Origin: JAVBMU01 sp031551755
GTDB taxonomy: Bacteria; Actinomycetota; Actinomycetes; Actinomycetales; Cellulomonadaceae
Direction of reading: 5' to 3'
DNA length: 64,000 nt
Assembly (NCBI GenBank): GCA_031551755.1
Contig: JAVBNE010000012.1
Location: 124,001-188,000 of the forward strand
Shown here piece by piece: positions 8,955-20,161 of this stretch. The notes under the pieces are model-generated. The model did no database searches, was not told the DNA's origin, and saw only the letters and a list, made by a program, of their open reading frames with translations. A program made the translations under genes and the position numbers. How positions within the stretch are numbered: position 1 is the stretch's first letter; every line of letters begins with the position of its first letter.

Positions 8955-8970
8955 TGTGACAGTCTTCACA
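8955..8970. promoter_or_regulatory. TGTGA-N6-TCACA operator (Rex- or CRP/FNR-type) upstream of pflB
   Basis: TGTGACAGTCTTCACA has perfect 5-base arms. It fits both the Rex operator known from Streptomyces (TGTGA-N6-TCACA, NADH/NAD sensing) and the CRP/GlxR-type site. It lies about 200 bases before pflB and 124 bases after the end of dxs, both on the minus strand, so pflBA is the only sensible target. The rest of 8756-9093 shows no ORF. Confidence 0.6.
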
Positions 8971-9093
8971 TGAACCATGGTCGCCCGCTGAGACGAGTGG
9001 CACAGCCAGCGTGGAATCGCTCCCACGACTGAGCACACGACCAACCGGAGTACACAGCCCAACCGACACGCAGCCCAGCCGGAGCAGGGAACC

Positions 9094-10974
9094 TCAGAGC
9101 AGCGCGAGGGCCGCCAGCGTGTCCTTCGTAACCTCGCGGGCCGTCAGACGTTGCTGGTTCACGATCTGCTCGCGTGAGGCGTGGTCGAGGAAGACCGCCG
9201 GCAACCCCAACGGAACCATCGGTGTCCGCACACCGGATTCGGCGGCTCGCTGGGCGAGCATCGAGCCGACACCACCTTCGATGACGCCGTCCTCCACACA
9301 GACCACCAAGTCATGTTCGCCGGCCAGTTTGACCAAGGCGTTCGGGATCGGCAGCACCCAGGTCGGCGACGCCACGGTGACCTCCACCCCCTGCATGGCC
9401 AAGGACTCCGCCGCGGTCAGCGCCGTCGGCGCCATCGAGCCGATCCCCACGAGCAGAACCCTTCGTGTCGCCCCGGGAGCGGTGTGCCGGGCGATGACAT
9501 CCACGCCGTCGACCACATCGGTCGCTTCGATCGGATCGACGAGCGCCCCCTTGGGGTACCGCACGACCGTCGGGGCGTCGTCGACATCGACCGCCGCCCG
9601 CAGGGCGGCCCGCAGAGTCGGCTCGTCGCGCGGAGCAGCCAGCCGCAGTCCGGGAACGATCCGGAGCATGGCCATATCCCACATGCCGTTATGACTGGCT
9701 CCGTCATCGCCGGTGATGCCGGCCCGATCGAGGACGAACGTGACACCCGCCTTATGCAGGGCGACATCCATCAGGATCTGATCGAAGGCCCGGTTGAGGA
9801 AGGTCGCATAAACCGCGACCACCGGGTGCAACCCGGCAAAGGCCATTCCCGCGGCCGAAGTCGCCGCGTGTTGTTCTGCGATCCCGACATCGAAGGTGCG
9901 GGCCGGGAACTCATCCGCGAAAGGTTTGAGGCCGACCGGTTCGAGCATGGCCGCGGTGATCGCGACGATATCCGGCCGCGCACGGCCCAGCCGGACGATC
10001 TCGTCCGCAAAGACGCTGGTCCAGCCGAATCGCGACGGCGCCACAGGCAGACCGGTCTCCGGGTGGATCTGGCCGACCGCATGGAACCGGTCGGCGACAT
10101 CCTGTTCGGCCGGGGTGTAGCCACGGCCCTTCTCGGTGATGACATGCACGATCACCGGCGCACCATAGGCCTTCGCGCGGCGCAGGGCGTGTTCGACAAC
10201 CGCCACATCATGGCCGTCCACGGGTCCCACATATTTGATCCCGAGATCCTCGAACATCCCCTGCGGGGCGACGACATCCTTGAGCCCCTTCTTCAGCCCG
10301 TGCAGCCACTCATAGGCGAATCGGCCCGGAGCGCCCGAGCGATTGAGTGTGCGCTTTCCCCAATCGAGGAAGGACTCATAACCCCGCGTCGTCCGAAGCG
10401 TTGAAAGGTGGTGGGCCAACCCGCCGATCGTCGGCGAATAGGAACGACCGTTGTCGTTCACCACGATGACCAGCCGCCGGTCGCGCCCCTCGGCGATGTT
10501 GTTGAGTGCCTCCCAGGCCATTCCCCCGGTCAGTGCGCCGTCGCCAATGACCGCCACCACGTGGCGATCGGTCAGGTCCCGCACCACGTTGGCCTTGGCG
10601 ATGCCGTCGGCCCAGGACAGCGCGGTGGAGGCATGGGAGTTCTCGACGACGTCGTGTTCGGACTCAGCCCGGCTCGGGTACCCGGAGAGGCCGCCCTGTT
10701 TTCGAAGCGCTGAGAAGTCGGTCCGGCCGGTGAGGAGCTTATGCACATAAGCCTGGTGCCCGGTGTCGAAGACCAAGGTGTCCTTCGGGGAGGAGAAGAC
10801 CCGGTGCATCGCGATCGTGAGTTCCACGACGCCGAGGTTGGGGCCGAGGTGGCCGCCCGTACGGGAAACGGAGGCGACCAGGAAGTCCCTGATCTCCGCA
10901 GCGAGTTCATCGGCTTGCTCGGGGGTCAGCCGTTGCACCCCCTCAGGAGAGGTGATCGTGCGCAACAGGCTCAT
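9094..10974 (-). CDS. dxs: 1-deoxy-D-xylulose-5-phosphate synthase
   Basis: First enzyme of the MEP isoprenoid pathway; condenses pyruvate and glyceraldehyde 3-phosphate using thiamine diphosphate. 626 residues, typical length. Seen: GGHLGPNLG (catalytic His42), DTGHQAYVHK (His73), the TPP motif beginning GDGALTGG (144) and running to NDN, and the transketolase-type GIAEQHAATSAAGMAF. The ATG at 10974 (MSLLRTITSPEG) is chosen over an upstream extension that shows no homology. It is divergent from guaB1, with a 107-base shared upstream region. Confidence 0.96.
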   Translation of the reverse strand: MSLLRTITSPEGVQRLTPEQADELAAEIRDFLVASVSRTGGHLGPNLGVVELTIAMHRVFSSPKDTLVFDTGHQAYVHKLLTGRTDFSALRKQGGLSGYPSRAESEHDVVENSHASTALSWADGIAKANVVRDLTDRHVVAVIGDGALTGGMAWEALNNIAEGRDRRLVIVVNDNGRSYSPTIGGLAHHLSTLRTTRGYESFLDWGKRTLNRSGAPGRFAYEWLHGLKKGLKDVVAPQGMFEDLGIKYVGPVDGHDVAVVEHALRRAKAYGAPVIVHVITEKGRGYTPAEQDVADRFHAVGQIHPETGLPVAPSRFGWTSVFADEIVRLGRARPDIVAITAAMLEPVGLKPFADEFPARTFDVGIAEQHAATSAAGMAFAGLHPVVAVYATFLNRAFDQILMDVALHKAGVTFVLDRAGITGDDGASHNGMWDMAMLRIVPGLRLAAPRDEPTLRAALRAAVDVDDAPTVVRYPKGALVDPIEATDVVDGVDVIARHTAPGATRRVLLVGIGSMAPTALTAAESLAMQGVEVTVASPTWVLPIPNALVKLAGEHDLVVCVEDGVIEGGVGSMLAQRAAESGVRTPMVPLGLPAVFLDHASREQIVNQQRLTAREVTKDTLAALALL

Positions 10975-11068
10975 TCCAGCTCCGTTCGTCCCACTGCATT
11001 CAGCCACCCAACAATAGGCGCTCCGGCAGGCCCACGCGCGCACCCGGACCACTCGCCCGAACCCCCCG

Positions 11069-11074
11069 TACGAT
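11069..11074 (+). promoter_or_regulatory. -10 box of guaB1 (TACGAT)
   Basis: TACGAT lies 7 bases before the guaB1 ATG, the spacing expected when transcription starts at or next to the start codon. A short AGGA in the gap is close to the ATG, so a very short leader cannot be excluded. Confidence 0.45.
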
Positions 11075-11081
11075 AGGAACC

Positions 11082-12536
11082 ATGCGATTTCTGCCCGGCC
11101 AGGCTGCCTCGACCGACTTGACCTACGGCGACGTCTTCCTCGTCCCCTCCCGGTCGGCGGTGGCCTCGCGTTTCGATGTCGACCTGTCCTCCGCCGACGG
11201 AACGGGCACCACGATCCCCATCGTGGTCGCGAACATGACTGCGGTGGCCGGACGCCGCATGGCCGAGACGGTGGCCCGCCGGGGCGGGATCGCGGTGCTG
11301 CCCCAGGACGTACCGGTCGATGTGGTGGCCGATGTCGTGGCGGACGTCAAGACCCGGGACACCGTGATCGAAACACCCGTGACTGTCAGCAAACACGACA
11401 CCGTGCATACGGCGCTCACTCTGATCGGCAAACGGGCCCACGGCGCCGCCATCGTGGTCGACGACGGCCGCCCGATCGGCGTTGTGACCGAGGCGGACTT
11501 CGGTGACGTAGACCGCTTCATGCAGGTGCATCAGGTAATGTCCGCCCATCCCCTCGTCCTCGACGAGAAGGTGCTGAACGGCCCCGGCACCGAAGGCCTG
11601 GAGCGGGCCTACGACCAACTCCACGCGGCGCGACTCAAGGTGGCCCCGGTCACTCGGGACGGCGTACTGCTCGGCGTCCTCACCCGCAAGGGCGCGGTCC
11701 GTTCCTCGGTGTATAACCCGGCGCTGGACGCGGCCGGCCGGTTGCGGATCGGCGCGGCGGTCGGCATCAACGGTGACATCGCGGCCCGCGCCAAGTCCCT
11801 GTTGGCCGCGGGTGTCGACGTCCTCGTCATCGACACCGCCCACGGACATCAGGAGAAGATGCTGCAAGCCCTGGACGCCGTGCGTTCGGTCAGCCCGGAT
11901 GTACCGGTCGTCGCCGGGAACGTCGTGACAGCCGATGGCGTGCGTGACCTCGTTTCCGCTGGAGCCGACATCCTCAAGGTCGGGGTCGGGCCGGGTGCGA
12001 TGTGCACGACCCGCATGCAGACCGGTGTCGGCCGACCCCAGTTCTCCGCCGTCCTGGAATGCGCGCGGGCCGCTCGCGAACTCGGAAAACACGTCTGGGC
12101 AGACGGCGGTGTGCGGCACCCCCGCGACGTGGCTCTTGCCCTGGCCGCTGGCGCCTCCCAAGTGATGATCGGCTCCTGGTTCGCCGGCACCTATGAGTCC
12201 CCCGGCGACCTTCGCGACGACGGGACCGGTCGGCTGTACAAGGAGTCCTTCGGCATGGCCTCGGCCAGGGCGGTCGCCGCCCGGACAGTCGGCGGCACCC
12301 CCTTCGGCCGTGCCCGCAAGGCGCTCTATGAAGAGGGCATCAGCTCGTCGCGGATGTACCTCGACCCGGTCCGGCCCGGCGTGGAGGATCTGATCGACGA
12401 GATCACCTCCGGGCTGCGCAGTGCCTGCACCTACGCGGGCGCGGCGACATTGACGGAGTTCGAGGAGCGCGCCGTCGTGGGTCTGCAATCGGCGGCGGGC
12501 TACGAGGAAGGCCGCCCGCTGCCGGTGAGCTGGTGA
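11082..12536 (+). CDS. guaB1: GuaB1 family CBS-containing GMP reductase / IMP dehydrogenase-related protein
   Basis: 484-residue member of the IMPDH/GMPR family. A (beta/alpha)8 barrel is interrupted by two CBS domains (about residues 95-205). The catalytic-loop cysteine is in GPGAMCTTRM (Cys308), with the phosphate-binding GADILKVGVG before it and WADGGVRHPRDVALALAAGA after it. Often annotated as IMP dehydrogenase; the mycobacterial GuaB1 branch has been shown to act as a GMP reductase in purine salvage, and the truncated start (MRFLPGQAASTDLTYGDVFL) and extra C-terminal helix fit that branch. The stop overlaps the GTG of the downstream Nudix gene by 4 bases. Confidence 0.88.
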   Translation: MRFLPGQAASTDLTYGDVFLVPSRSAVASRFDVDLSSADGTGTTIPIVVANMTAVAGRRMAETVARRGGIAVLPQDVPVDVVADVVADVKTRDTVIETPVTVSKHDTVHTALTLIGKRAHGAAIVVDDGRPIGVVTEADFGDVDRFMQVHQVMSAHPLVLDEKVLNGPGTEGLERAYDQLHAARLKVAPVTRDGVLLGVLTRKGAVRSSVYNPALDAAGRLRIGAAVGINGDIAARAKSLLAAGVDVLVIDTAHGHQEKMLQALDAVRSVSPDVPVVAGNVVTADGVRDLVSAGADILKVGVGPGAMCTTRMQTGVGRPQFSAVLECARAARELGKHVWADGGVRHPRDVALALAAGASQVMIGSWFAGTYESPGDLRDDGTGRLYKESFGMASARAVAARTVGGTPFGRARKALYEEGISSSRMYLDPVRPGVEDLIDEITSGLRSACTYAGAATLTEFEERAVVGLQSAAGYEEGRPLPVSW

Positions 12537-13219
12537 CCCCCGCCGAGGCGGCGACCGCGCGGGCTCAGTTGGCGGCCGTCGCTGCCGACCGGAGCTGGGC
12601 ACCCGATCTCGGCCGGCCCCGCCAGACGCCCGACGCCAGGCCGGCCGCCGTGCTGATGCTCTTCGGCGTCCTCGACTCCATGCCCGCCGCCACGGACCTG
12701 TCCCCCGTGGCCACGGACCTCGACGTCCTGCTCTTGGCACGCGCACCCGGGCTCCGCGCGCACCCGGGGCAGATCGCCTTCCCCGGCGGGCGAGCCGATC
12801 CTGGCGACGACAACCCCGCCGCGACTGCCCTGCGAGAGGCTGAGGAAGAGACCGGGCTGGACCCGACCGGCGTGGATGTGCTCGGCGCATTGGGCCAGCT
12901 CCCGCTGCCGGTGAGCAATCACATGGTCACCCCGGTGCTGGGCTGGTGGGCACGGCCGACTCCGGTCCGGGTCGTCGATCACGGCGAGTCAGCGCACGTC
13001 TTCCGGGTACCAATCGCGGACCTCCTCAATCCGGCGAACCGCGGAACCGTCGTCGTACGCAGGGACGGCGCCTCGTTTCGTAGCCCGGGATTCACAGTGC
13101 GGGCCGACGACGGCGAACACATCGTCTGGGGGTTCACCGCCTTTGTGTTAGATGCCCTCTTCGAACGGCTATCGTGGACGATGCCCTGGGACAGGGAACG
13201 CCGGATCGAGCTGCTTTAG
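12533..13219 (+). CDS. Nudix hydrolase, CoA pyrophosphatase type (NudL-like)
   Basis: 228 residues with a full Nudix box, running from GGRADPGDDNPAATALREAE to EETGL, that binds Mg and cleaves nucleotide pyrophosphates. The segment LRAHPGQIAFPGG just before it is the signature of the CoA/acyl-CoA diphosphatase subgroup. GTG start coupled to guaB1 by a GTGA overlap, so the two are one transcript. Substrate assignment rests on the motif only. Confidence 0.85.
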   Translation: MTPAEAATARAQLAAVAADRSWAPDLGRPRQTPDARPAAVLMLFGVLDSMPAATDLSPVATDLDVLLLARAPGLRAHPGQIAFPGGRADPGDDNPAATALREAEEETGLDPTGVDVLGALGQLPLPVSNHMVTPVLGWWARPTPVRVVDHGESAHVFRVPIADLLNPANRGTVVVRRDGASFRSPGFTVRADDGEHIVWGFTAFVLDALFERLSWTMPWDRERRIELL

Positions 13220-13291
13220 GCGACCCGCTCCCTCCAGACGCTCGGTGCGTGACAACACCACACCCGGCGCGACGATCACATTGAGGTGTCT

Positions 13292-13756
13292 ATGCCTGAA
13301 CAACCTGATACCCAGCCTGGGGCTACGTTCCCCCAGTCTCAGCTCGGAGCCAGTACGACAATCGCGGCAGATTTCACGCCCAGCCGTAACGGCGTGCTCA
13401 TCTTTGCGCTCATCATGGGAGGGTTGCCTTCGCTGCTCCTAGGGATCGCCTCGGCCGCCGAATTACTCGACGCTGTCCGCTTCATGCTGGGCCAGGACCG
13501 GCGTGACAGCTTCGGGCTGGTAAATATCCTGTTCCTCACCGTGGCCGCAACTCGGGTCTTCGCCGTCCTCGGCCTGTGGCGTCGTCGAGCGGAAGCCACG
13601 ACATGGGTGTGGCTGGCACTCGCCGTCGCCATTCTCCCCAACCTTTTCTACGTCCTCCTCGCGCGGTGGGTCGGGGCATTCACATTCTTCTTCGACGCAA
13701 TCGCCACGGTCATGATGATCGCCAAGCGCCGCTCGACGCTCAAGCTCGCGCCATAG
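13292..13756 (+). CDS. Small multi-pass membrane protein of unknown function
   Basis: 154 residues. A polar N terminus of about 35 residues (MPEQPDTQPG...) is followed by four hydrophobic segments: IFALIMGGLPSLLLGIA, a central one with NILFLTVAA, WVWLALAVAILPNLFYVLL, and AFTFFFDAIATVMMIA. The ATG at 13292 has GAGG 5 bases upstream; a GTG six bases earlier overlaps that site. I do not recognise a family. It begins the less conserved 13.3-15.7 kb stretch. The 242 bases after it (13757-13998) contain nothing I can assign. Confidence 0.6.
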   Translation: MPEQPDTQPGATFPQSQLGASTTIAADFTPSRNGVLIFALIMGGLPSLLLGIASAAELLDAVRFMLGQDRRDSFGLVNILFLTVAATRVFAVLGLWRRRAEATTWVWLALAVAILPNLFYVLLARWVGAFTFFFDAIATVMMIAKRRSTLKLAP

Positions 13757-13998
13757 CCACCTCCCGGGGTTGACAGTCACCATATCCACGTCCCCGATCC
13801 GCCGTACCACCACCGTCTCGGACCGGTGCAGCTGCGCCGGACCGCGGCCGGGCTCCGGTCCGGTCGCTGAACTCTGGGTTTGACTCCTCTGTGGGGCATC
13901 TGGCCACGAGCCAGCCCCCCAAGCCGACCGATTGTCCGGGACGGGCGGGCGTGCCTGCTCACGGACCGTTCGTCGGTGTCCGGATCTATGCTCACCGC

Positions 13999-14676
13999 AT
14001 GAACCGAACCGAGACCTTCTTCGCTCTCCAGTCTGGACACCCTGAGGGCACGCAGTACACCCAGGCGGTCCATGCCCTCGGGGACTTGGTCGTGCCTAGC
14101 GGTTTCGTGGAGGCGAGCGATCCCTTTGTTTCGTTGGGTGACCAGAACGCCTACGCGGTTCCGGCGGGGTCCTTCCCGGTGTTCGTCACGGTGGCGGATG
14201 TCTCCGAGCAGCAGGACGGCAGCCATCTGCGGGAGGCTTACCTGAGTGTGGTCTTCGCCGACGGCGAGGTTGCGCGGGTTGCGCCCGCCGTCCCCGACGG
14301 CAAGGAGGCTCCGGCGGCGGGCAGCGACGAGGCCTACGGCATCGGCGTGGATGCGGGCACTGTCGGCTTCGCCGATGCCCGCGCGATCACTACCAGCATG
14401 CCGGAGGGCAACTGGTATGAGGACCTCTTCGACAACGACACCGACACCAGTTGGTTCGCCTTGATGGACAGCCCCGATCACTTGATCGCGGGCTGCGCGA
14501 ACATCCCGATGCCGCTGGCCAGGAACGGCGAGAACGTGGTGCTCGCCCACTCCGGCTGGGGAGATGGCTGGTATCCGGTACTCGCCACTTACGACGCCTC
14601 GGGCACGCTCCTGGGGCTGCACATCGACCTCCTGGTCGCAGGGCCCACTGATGAGAGCGACGGCGACGATGACTAA
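13999..14676 (+). CDS. DUF4241 domain protein
   Basis: 225 residues. The C-terminal two thirds match the DUF4241 pattern: VDAGTVGFADARAI, NWYEDLFDN, SWFALMDS, ENVVLAHSGWGDGWYPV and a final GLHIDLLVA. No signal peptide, so cytoplasmic; molecular function unknown. The ATG at 13999 (MNRTETFFAL) is chosen because the residues upstream are low-quality sequence with no ribosome site. It overlaps the DUF1801 gene by 8 bases and forms a two-gene unit inserted next to a broken toxin gene. Confidence 0.75.
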   Translation: MNRTETFFALQSGHPEGTQYTQAVHALGDLVVPSGFVEASDPFVSLGDQNAYAVPAGSFPVFVTVADVSEQQDGSHLREAYLSVVFADGEVARVAPAVPDGKEAPAAGSDEAYGIGVDAGTVGFADARAITTSMPEGNWYEDLFDNDTDTSWFALMDSPDHLIAGCANIPMPLARNGENVVLAHSGWGDGWYPVLATYDASGTLLGLHIDLLVAGPTDESDGDDD

Positions 14677-15133
14677 CAAGACCGCCGCGAGCGCGGCCAG
14701 CGTGCAGGCCTTCCTGGCGGAGGTCGATCATGAGGTCCGGCGGCGCGACGCCCACACCTTGGTGGAGTTGTTCGAGCGGGTCACCGGCGAACCACCCGTG
14801 ATGTGGGGACCGTCGATCGTCGGCTTCGGCAGTTACCACTACAAGTACGCGAGCGGCCGCGAGGGCGACATGGCGGCGGCCGGCTTCTCACCGCGCAAGG
14901 CCGCGACGACGGTGTATTTCGCGGACGGCCTCGATGATTACGCCGATGAGCTGGCTCGGCTCGGCCCGCACACGCTCGGAAAAGGTTGCTTGTACCTCAA
15001 GGACCTGGCACAGGTCGACCTCGGCGTCCTTGAGTCGATGGTGCGAGCGTCGTATGCCGTGGTGAGTGATGCGGCCGAGTTCAGCAAGCGGTTGTCGGGA
15101 GGGGCGGCTGGTGAGTCGTCCGGAAACCGTTAA
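14669..15133 (+). CDS. DUF1801 domain protein
   Basis: 154 residues. The DUF1801 core is visible as DAHTLVELFERVTGEPPVMW, then GFGSYHYKYASGREGDMAAA and FSPRKAATTVYF, with a C-terminal LARLGPHTLGKGCLYLKDLA. Such proteins are small, soluble and uncharacterised (YdhG-like fold). The start ATG overlaps the DUF4241 stop by 8 bases (ATGACTAA), so the pair is coupled. Its last 4 bases overlap the stop of the truncated PIN ORF on the other strand, marking the insertion junction. Confidence 0.8.
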   Translation: MTNKTAASAASVQAFLAEVDHEVRRRDAHTLVELFERVTGEPPVMWGPSIVGFGSYHYKYASGREGDMAAAGFSPRKAATTVYFADGLDDYADELARLGPHTLGKGCLYLKDLAQVDLGVLESMVRASYAVVSDAAEFSKRLSGGAAGESSGNR

Positions 15134-15237
15134 CCGAGCGTTAGGCACGAGACGATCCAAACCGCCCGCAGTATTTTATCCACGAGCCGGATCGGGACCA
15201 GCGCACAGGCATCCAGGACAACGACCGGACTGTTCAC
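15130..15237 (-). pseudogene. Truncated PIN-domain toxin (N-terminal 35 codons only)
   Basis: Directly after the HTH antitoxin, a GTG overlapping its stop (GTGA) opens a frame of 35 residues starting MNSPVVVLDACALVPIRLVD. VVVLDACALVPI is the typical first strand of actinobacterial PIN ribonucleases, including the first acidic residue. After about 25 residues the similarity ends, and a TAA is reached at the 3' end of the DUF1801 gene. A PIN toxin is normally 130-190 residues, so the other acidic residues are missing and the product cannot be active. Confidence 0.7.
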
Positions 15238-15647
15238 CTGGTGCTGATTGCCCGGTCCGCGGGCAGGTCATCGGTGATGTCCTGCGCGAGCTCGCGCATT
15301 GCAGCGCGTCGGCGAGCCTGCGACTCCGTACGATATCGCTCGATCTCGGCGGCAGCGATCTTGCGATGGACTCCCCCGCCCTCGGCTGCCAGTTCCCCCC
15401 GGTCGATGAGACGCACCACGGTCATCCGGCTCACACCGAGCAGCTCGGCTGCCTGCTGAGTGCTCAAGAATGCGTTCGCCGGGAGGACCACGGCGGCGCC
15501 GCTGGACTCAAGCACGTCGAGCACGCGGAACAGCGCAGTCCGCGTCGGATCTGCGGCAGAGCTCCCATCGCCAGAGGAACTCCTGAGCGCGTCGGCGATC
15601 ACCGAACGCAGACGCAGCGCATCATCGTGAGCAAGCAGGCCAGTCAT
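15234..15647 (-). CDS. Excisionase-family HTH antitoxin, now without its toxin
   Basis: 137 residues. A MerR/excisionase-type helix-turn-helix occupies about residues 60-110 (FLSTQQAAELLGVSRMTVVR, then a wing RGELAAEGGGVHRKI). The N terminus is helical. In Actinobacteria this family is the DNA-binding antitoxin partner of a PIN-domain toxin encoded immediately downstream. Here only the first 35 codons of that toxin remain. The ATG at 15647 is preferred (GGTGATC just upstream); a GTG at 15656 is possible. Confidence 0.8.
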   Translation of the reverse strand: MTGLLAHDDALRLRSVIADALRSSSGDGSSAADPTRTALFRVLDVLESSGAAVVLPANAFLSTQQAAELLGVSRMTVVRLIDRGELAAEGGGVHRKIAAAEIERYRTESQARRRAAMRELAQDITDDLPADRAISTR

Positions 15648-15790
15648 GATCACCACGATACAGCCAAACGCTCAAAACGCACAGCAGCCCGGTCGGTCTC
15701 CCGTTTCCAAAGGTGGGTGTTCCTATCCTTCGCGAACGCCCCACCACGGCCGGTGTGGGGTGCACCACCCGGCGCACCCCACACCCAGCA

Positions 15791-18610
<2,820 letters not shown>

Positions 18611-18701
18611 GGTGAATTTCCTTCCTATCGGGCGGCGACGGCGCCTGGTAGCCGACGAGCGTCCTCTCGGACGCCCAAAACTACGACCAGCATACCGCAA
18701 T

Positions 18702-18719
18702 TATCTTGACGTCAAGATA
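18702..18719. promoter_or_regulatory. Perfect 18-base palindrome at the acnA promoter
   Basis: TATCTTGACGTCAAGATA is its own reverse complement. On the minus strand it contains TTGACG, a good -35 box, followed 15 bases later by TATGCT as a possible -10 for acnA. A dimeric repressor bound here would block RNA polymerase. The palindrome also overlaps the stop codon of the upstream methyltransferase gene. The size suits a MarR- or TetR-class regulator; which one is unknown. Confidence 0.65.
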
Positions 18720-20019
18720 GTTTCTCGTGCGTGAACACGGCGACGATCTCGACGTGATGGGTGTGCGGGAAGAGATCGAAAGCACGCATCTGCTCCAGGA
18801 CGTAGCCATGACCAGCGAGATAGCCGGCGTCGCGCGCGAAGGCCGCCGGATCACAGGCCACGTACACCACCCGGCTCGGCCGGAGCGCAGCGATCGACTC
18901 GACGACGGCCCGTCCGGCACCCACCCGCGGCGGATCGAGTACCACCACATCCGCCGACGGGCGCTCACCCCCAGCGCCGCCGTCACGCAGTACCCGGTCC
19001 ACCGGGCCGTGGCGTAGGTCGACCTGCCCGAAGCGGTGCAGATTACGCCGAGCATTCTTCACGGCCACGGCATCACCCTCGACCGTGGTCAGCCGCCCCG
19101 AGGCCCCGACCGCCTGGGCCAACGGCAGCGAGAAGAGCCCCGCACCCGAGTAGAGGTCCAGCACCCGGGCGCCGTCGACATCTCCCACCCCGGCGAGCAC
19201 CGCATCGACCAGGAGCCCCGGGGCCTCGCGGTGCACCTGCCAGAATCCGTCCGCGGCCAGCCGATAGGTCCACTCGGCCCGCGGCTGGTCCCCACCGCGC
19301 CCGGCCGCACCGGTCACTGTCTCGGTCACGGTCCGGCGGGCATTGGCCCGCCGGTCCGGACCCCTGCCCCGCCAAGGAGCGCCGTCAACCAGCAGCATGG
19401 GCGCGGCACCGTTGGCCGGGGCGATCAGCTCCAGCCGCGATCCCGGGGTCCACCGGCGACGGAAGACCTTCTCCCCCGCAGCCAGTTCCGCGACCTGTGC
19501 CGTCGCCAGCGGCATATCGGTCAACGCCACCACGTCGTGGGAACGATACCGGCGCATCCCGGCCCGGCCGTCCTCGCCGGCCATCAACGTGATCCGGGTC
19601 CGGTACCCCAGGCCGTCACGGTCATCGTCCCCCGGAGCTGCCTCCACCGTGACCGCCCGGTCGATCTTGGCCAGCCGGGCGAGTTGCTCGGCGATCACGT
19701 CGGCCTTCCACCGCCGTTGACCGTCCAAGGAGACATGCGCTAATTCGCCTCCGCCCACACCACCGGGACCAGCGGCCGGCCACCGTGAGGGCACCCGATC
19801 CGGGGCCACGTCCAGGATCTTCACAGCGTCACCGCGCCACAGCGGCGCCGAATCACCCGTTTCCGTGAGCTCGACGACCACACGCTCCCCCGGCAGGGCA
19901 TGGCGGACGAAGACAACGCGGCCGTCGAGCCGGGCCACGCAATGGCCACCATGGGCCACAGGCCCGACAACGACTTCGGTTCGAGTTCCGGGCAGGGCAG
20001 CAGCGATCGGAGTGGGCAC
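18712..20019 (-). CDS. TRAM-domain class I RNA methyltransferase (TrmA/RumA family)
   Basis: SAM-dependent RNA (uracil-5) methyltransferase family, 435 residues. The N-terminal TRAM RNA-binding domain contains VVVGPVAHGGHCVARLDGRV and VFVRHALPGERV. The catalytic domain has the SAM loop LDLYSGAGLFS, VVLDPPRVGAG, and the nucleophile motif VYVACDPAAFARD. The N-terminal 4Fe-4S cysteines of RumA are absent. The GTG start has GGAGGG directly against it. The modified RNA position cannot be told from sequence. It sits between the APC permease gene and acnA, all on the minus strand. Confidence 0.88.
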   Translation of the reverse strand: MPTPIAAALPGTRTEVVVGPVAHGGHCVARLDGRVVFVRHALPGERVVVELTETGDSAPLWRGDAVKILDVAPDRVPSRWPAAGPGGVGGGELAHVSLDGQRRWKADVIAEQLARLAKIDRAVTVEAAPGDDDRDGLGYRTRITLMAGEDGRAGMRRYRSHDVVALTDMPLATAQVAELAAGEKVFRRRWTPGSRLELIAPANGAAPMLLVDGAPWRGRGPDRRANARRTVTETVTGAAGRGGDQPRAEWTYRLAADGFWQVHREAPGLLVDAVLAGVGDVDGARVLDLYSGAGLFSLPLAQAVGASGRLTTVEGDAVAVKNARRNLHRFGQVDLRHGPVDRVLRDGGAGGERPSADVVVLDPPRVGAGRAVVESIAALRPSRVVYVACDPAAFARDAGYLAGHGYVLEQMRAFDLFPHTHHVEIVAVFTHEKLS

Positions 20020-20040
20020 CCCTCCAGTATCGGGGGTCGG

Positions 20041-20072
20041 CGGCCCGGCGCGGTCAGCGGCGAGCCGGGCCG
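20041..20072 (-). terminator. Terminator-like hairpin between the permease and TRAM methyltransferase genes
   Basis: Nine-base arms CGGCCCGGC and GCCGGGCCG with a 14-base loop lie in the 142-base gap after the permease stop. There is no clear T tract, which is usual for high-GC hairpins, so strength is uncertain. More GGCCGGC-rich repeats follow. Confidence 0.35.
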
Positions 20073-20161
20073 ACCGGCGGCCGGACCACCCGTCGGAGAC
20101 ACCGGCCGGCAGCCGTGCCGGCCGTCGGGAACATCCGGCCGCCTGGAACCGCCCGGCCGGA

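Noticed and set aside
13850..13910. tRNA-like T-arm (GGGTTTGACTCC) near 13.88 kb, possible attachment site
   Set aside because: The T-stem does not pair and no acceptor or anticodon arm can be built.
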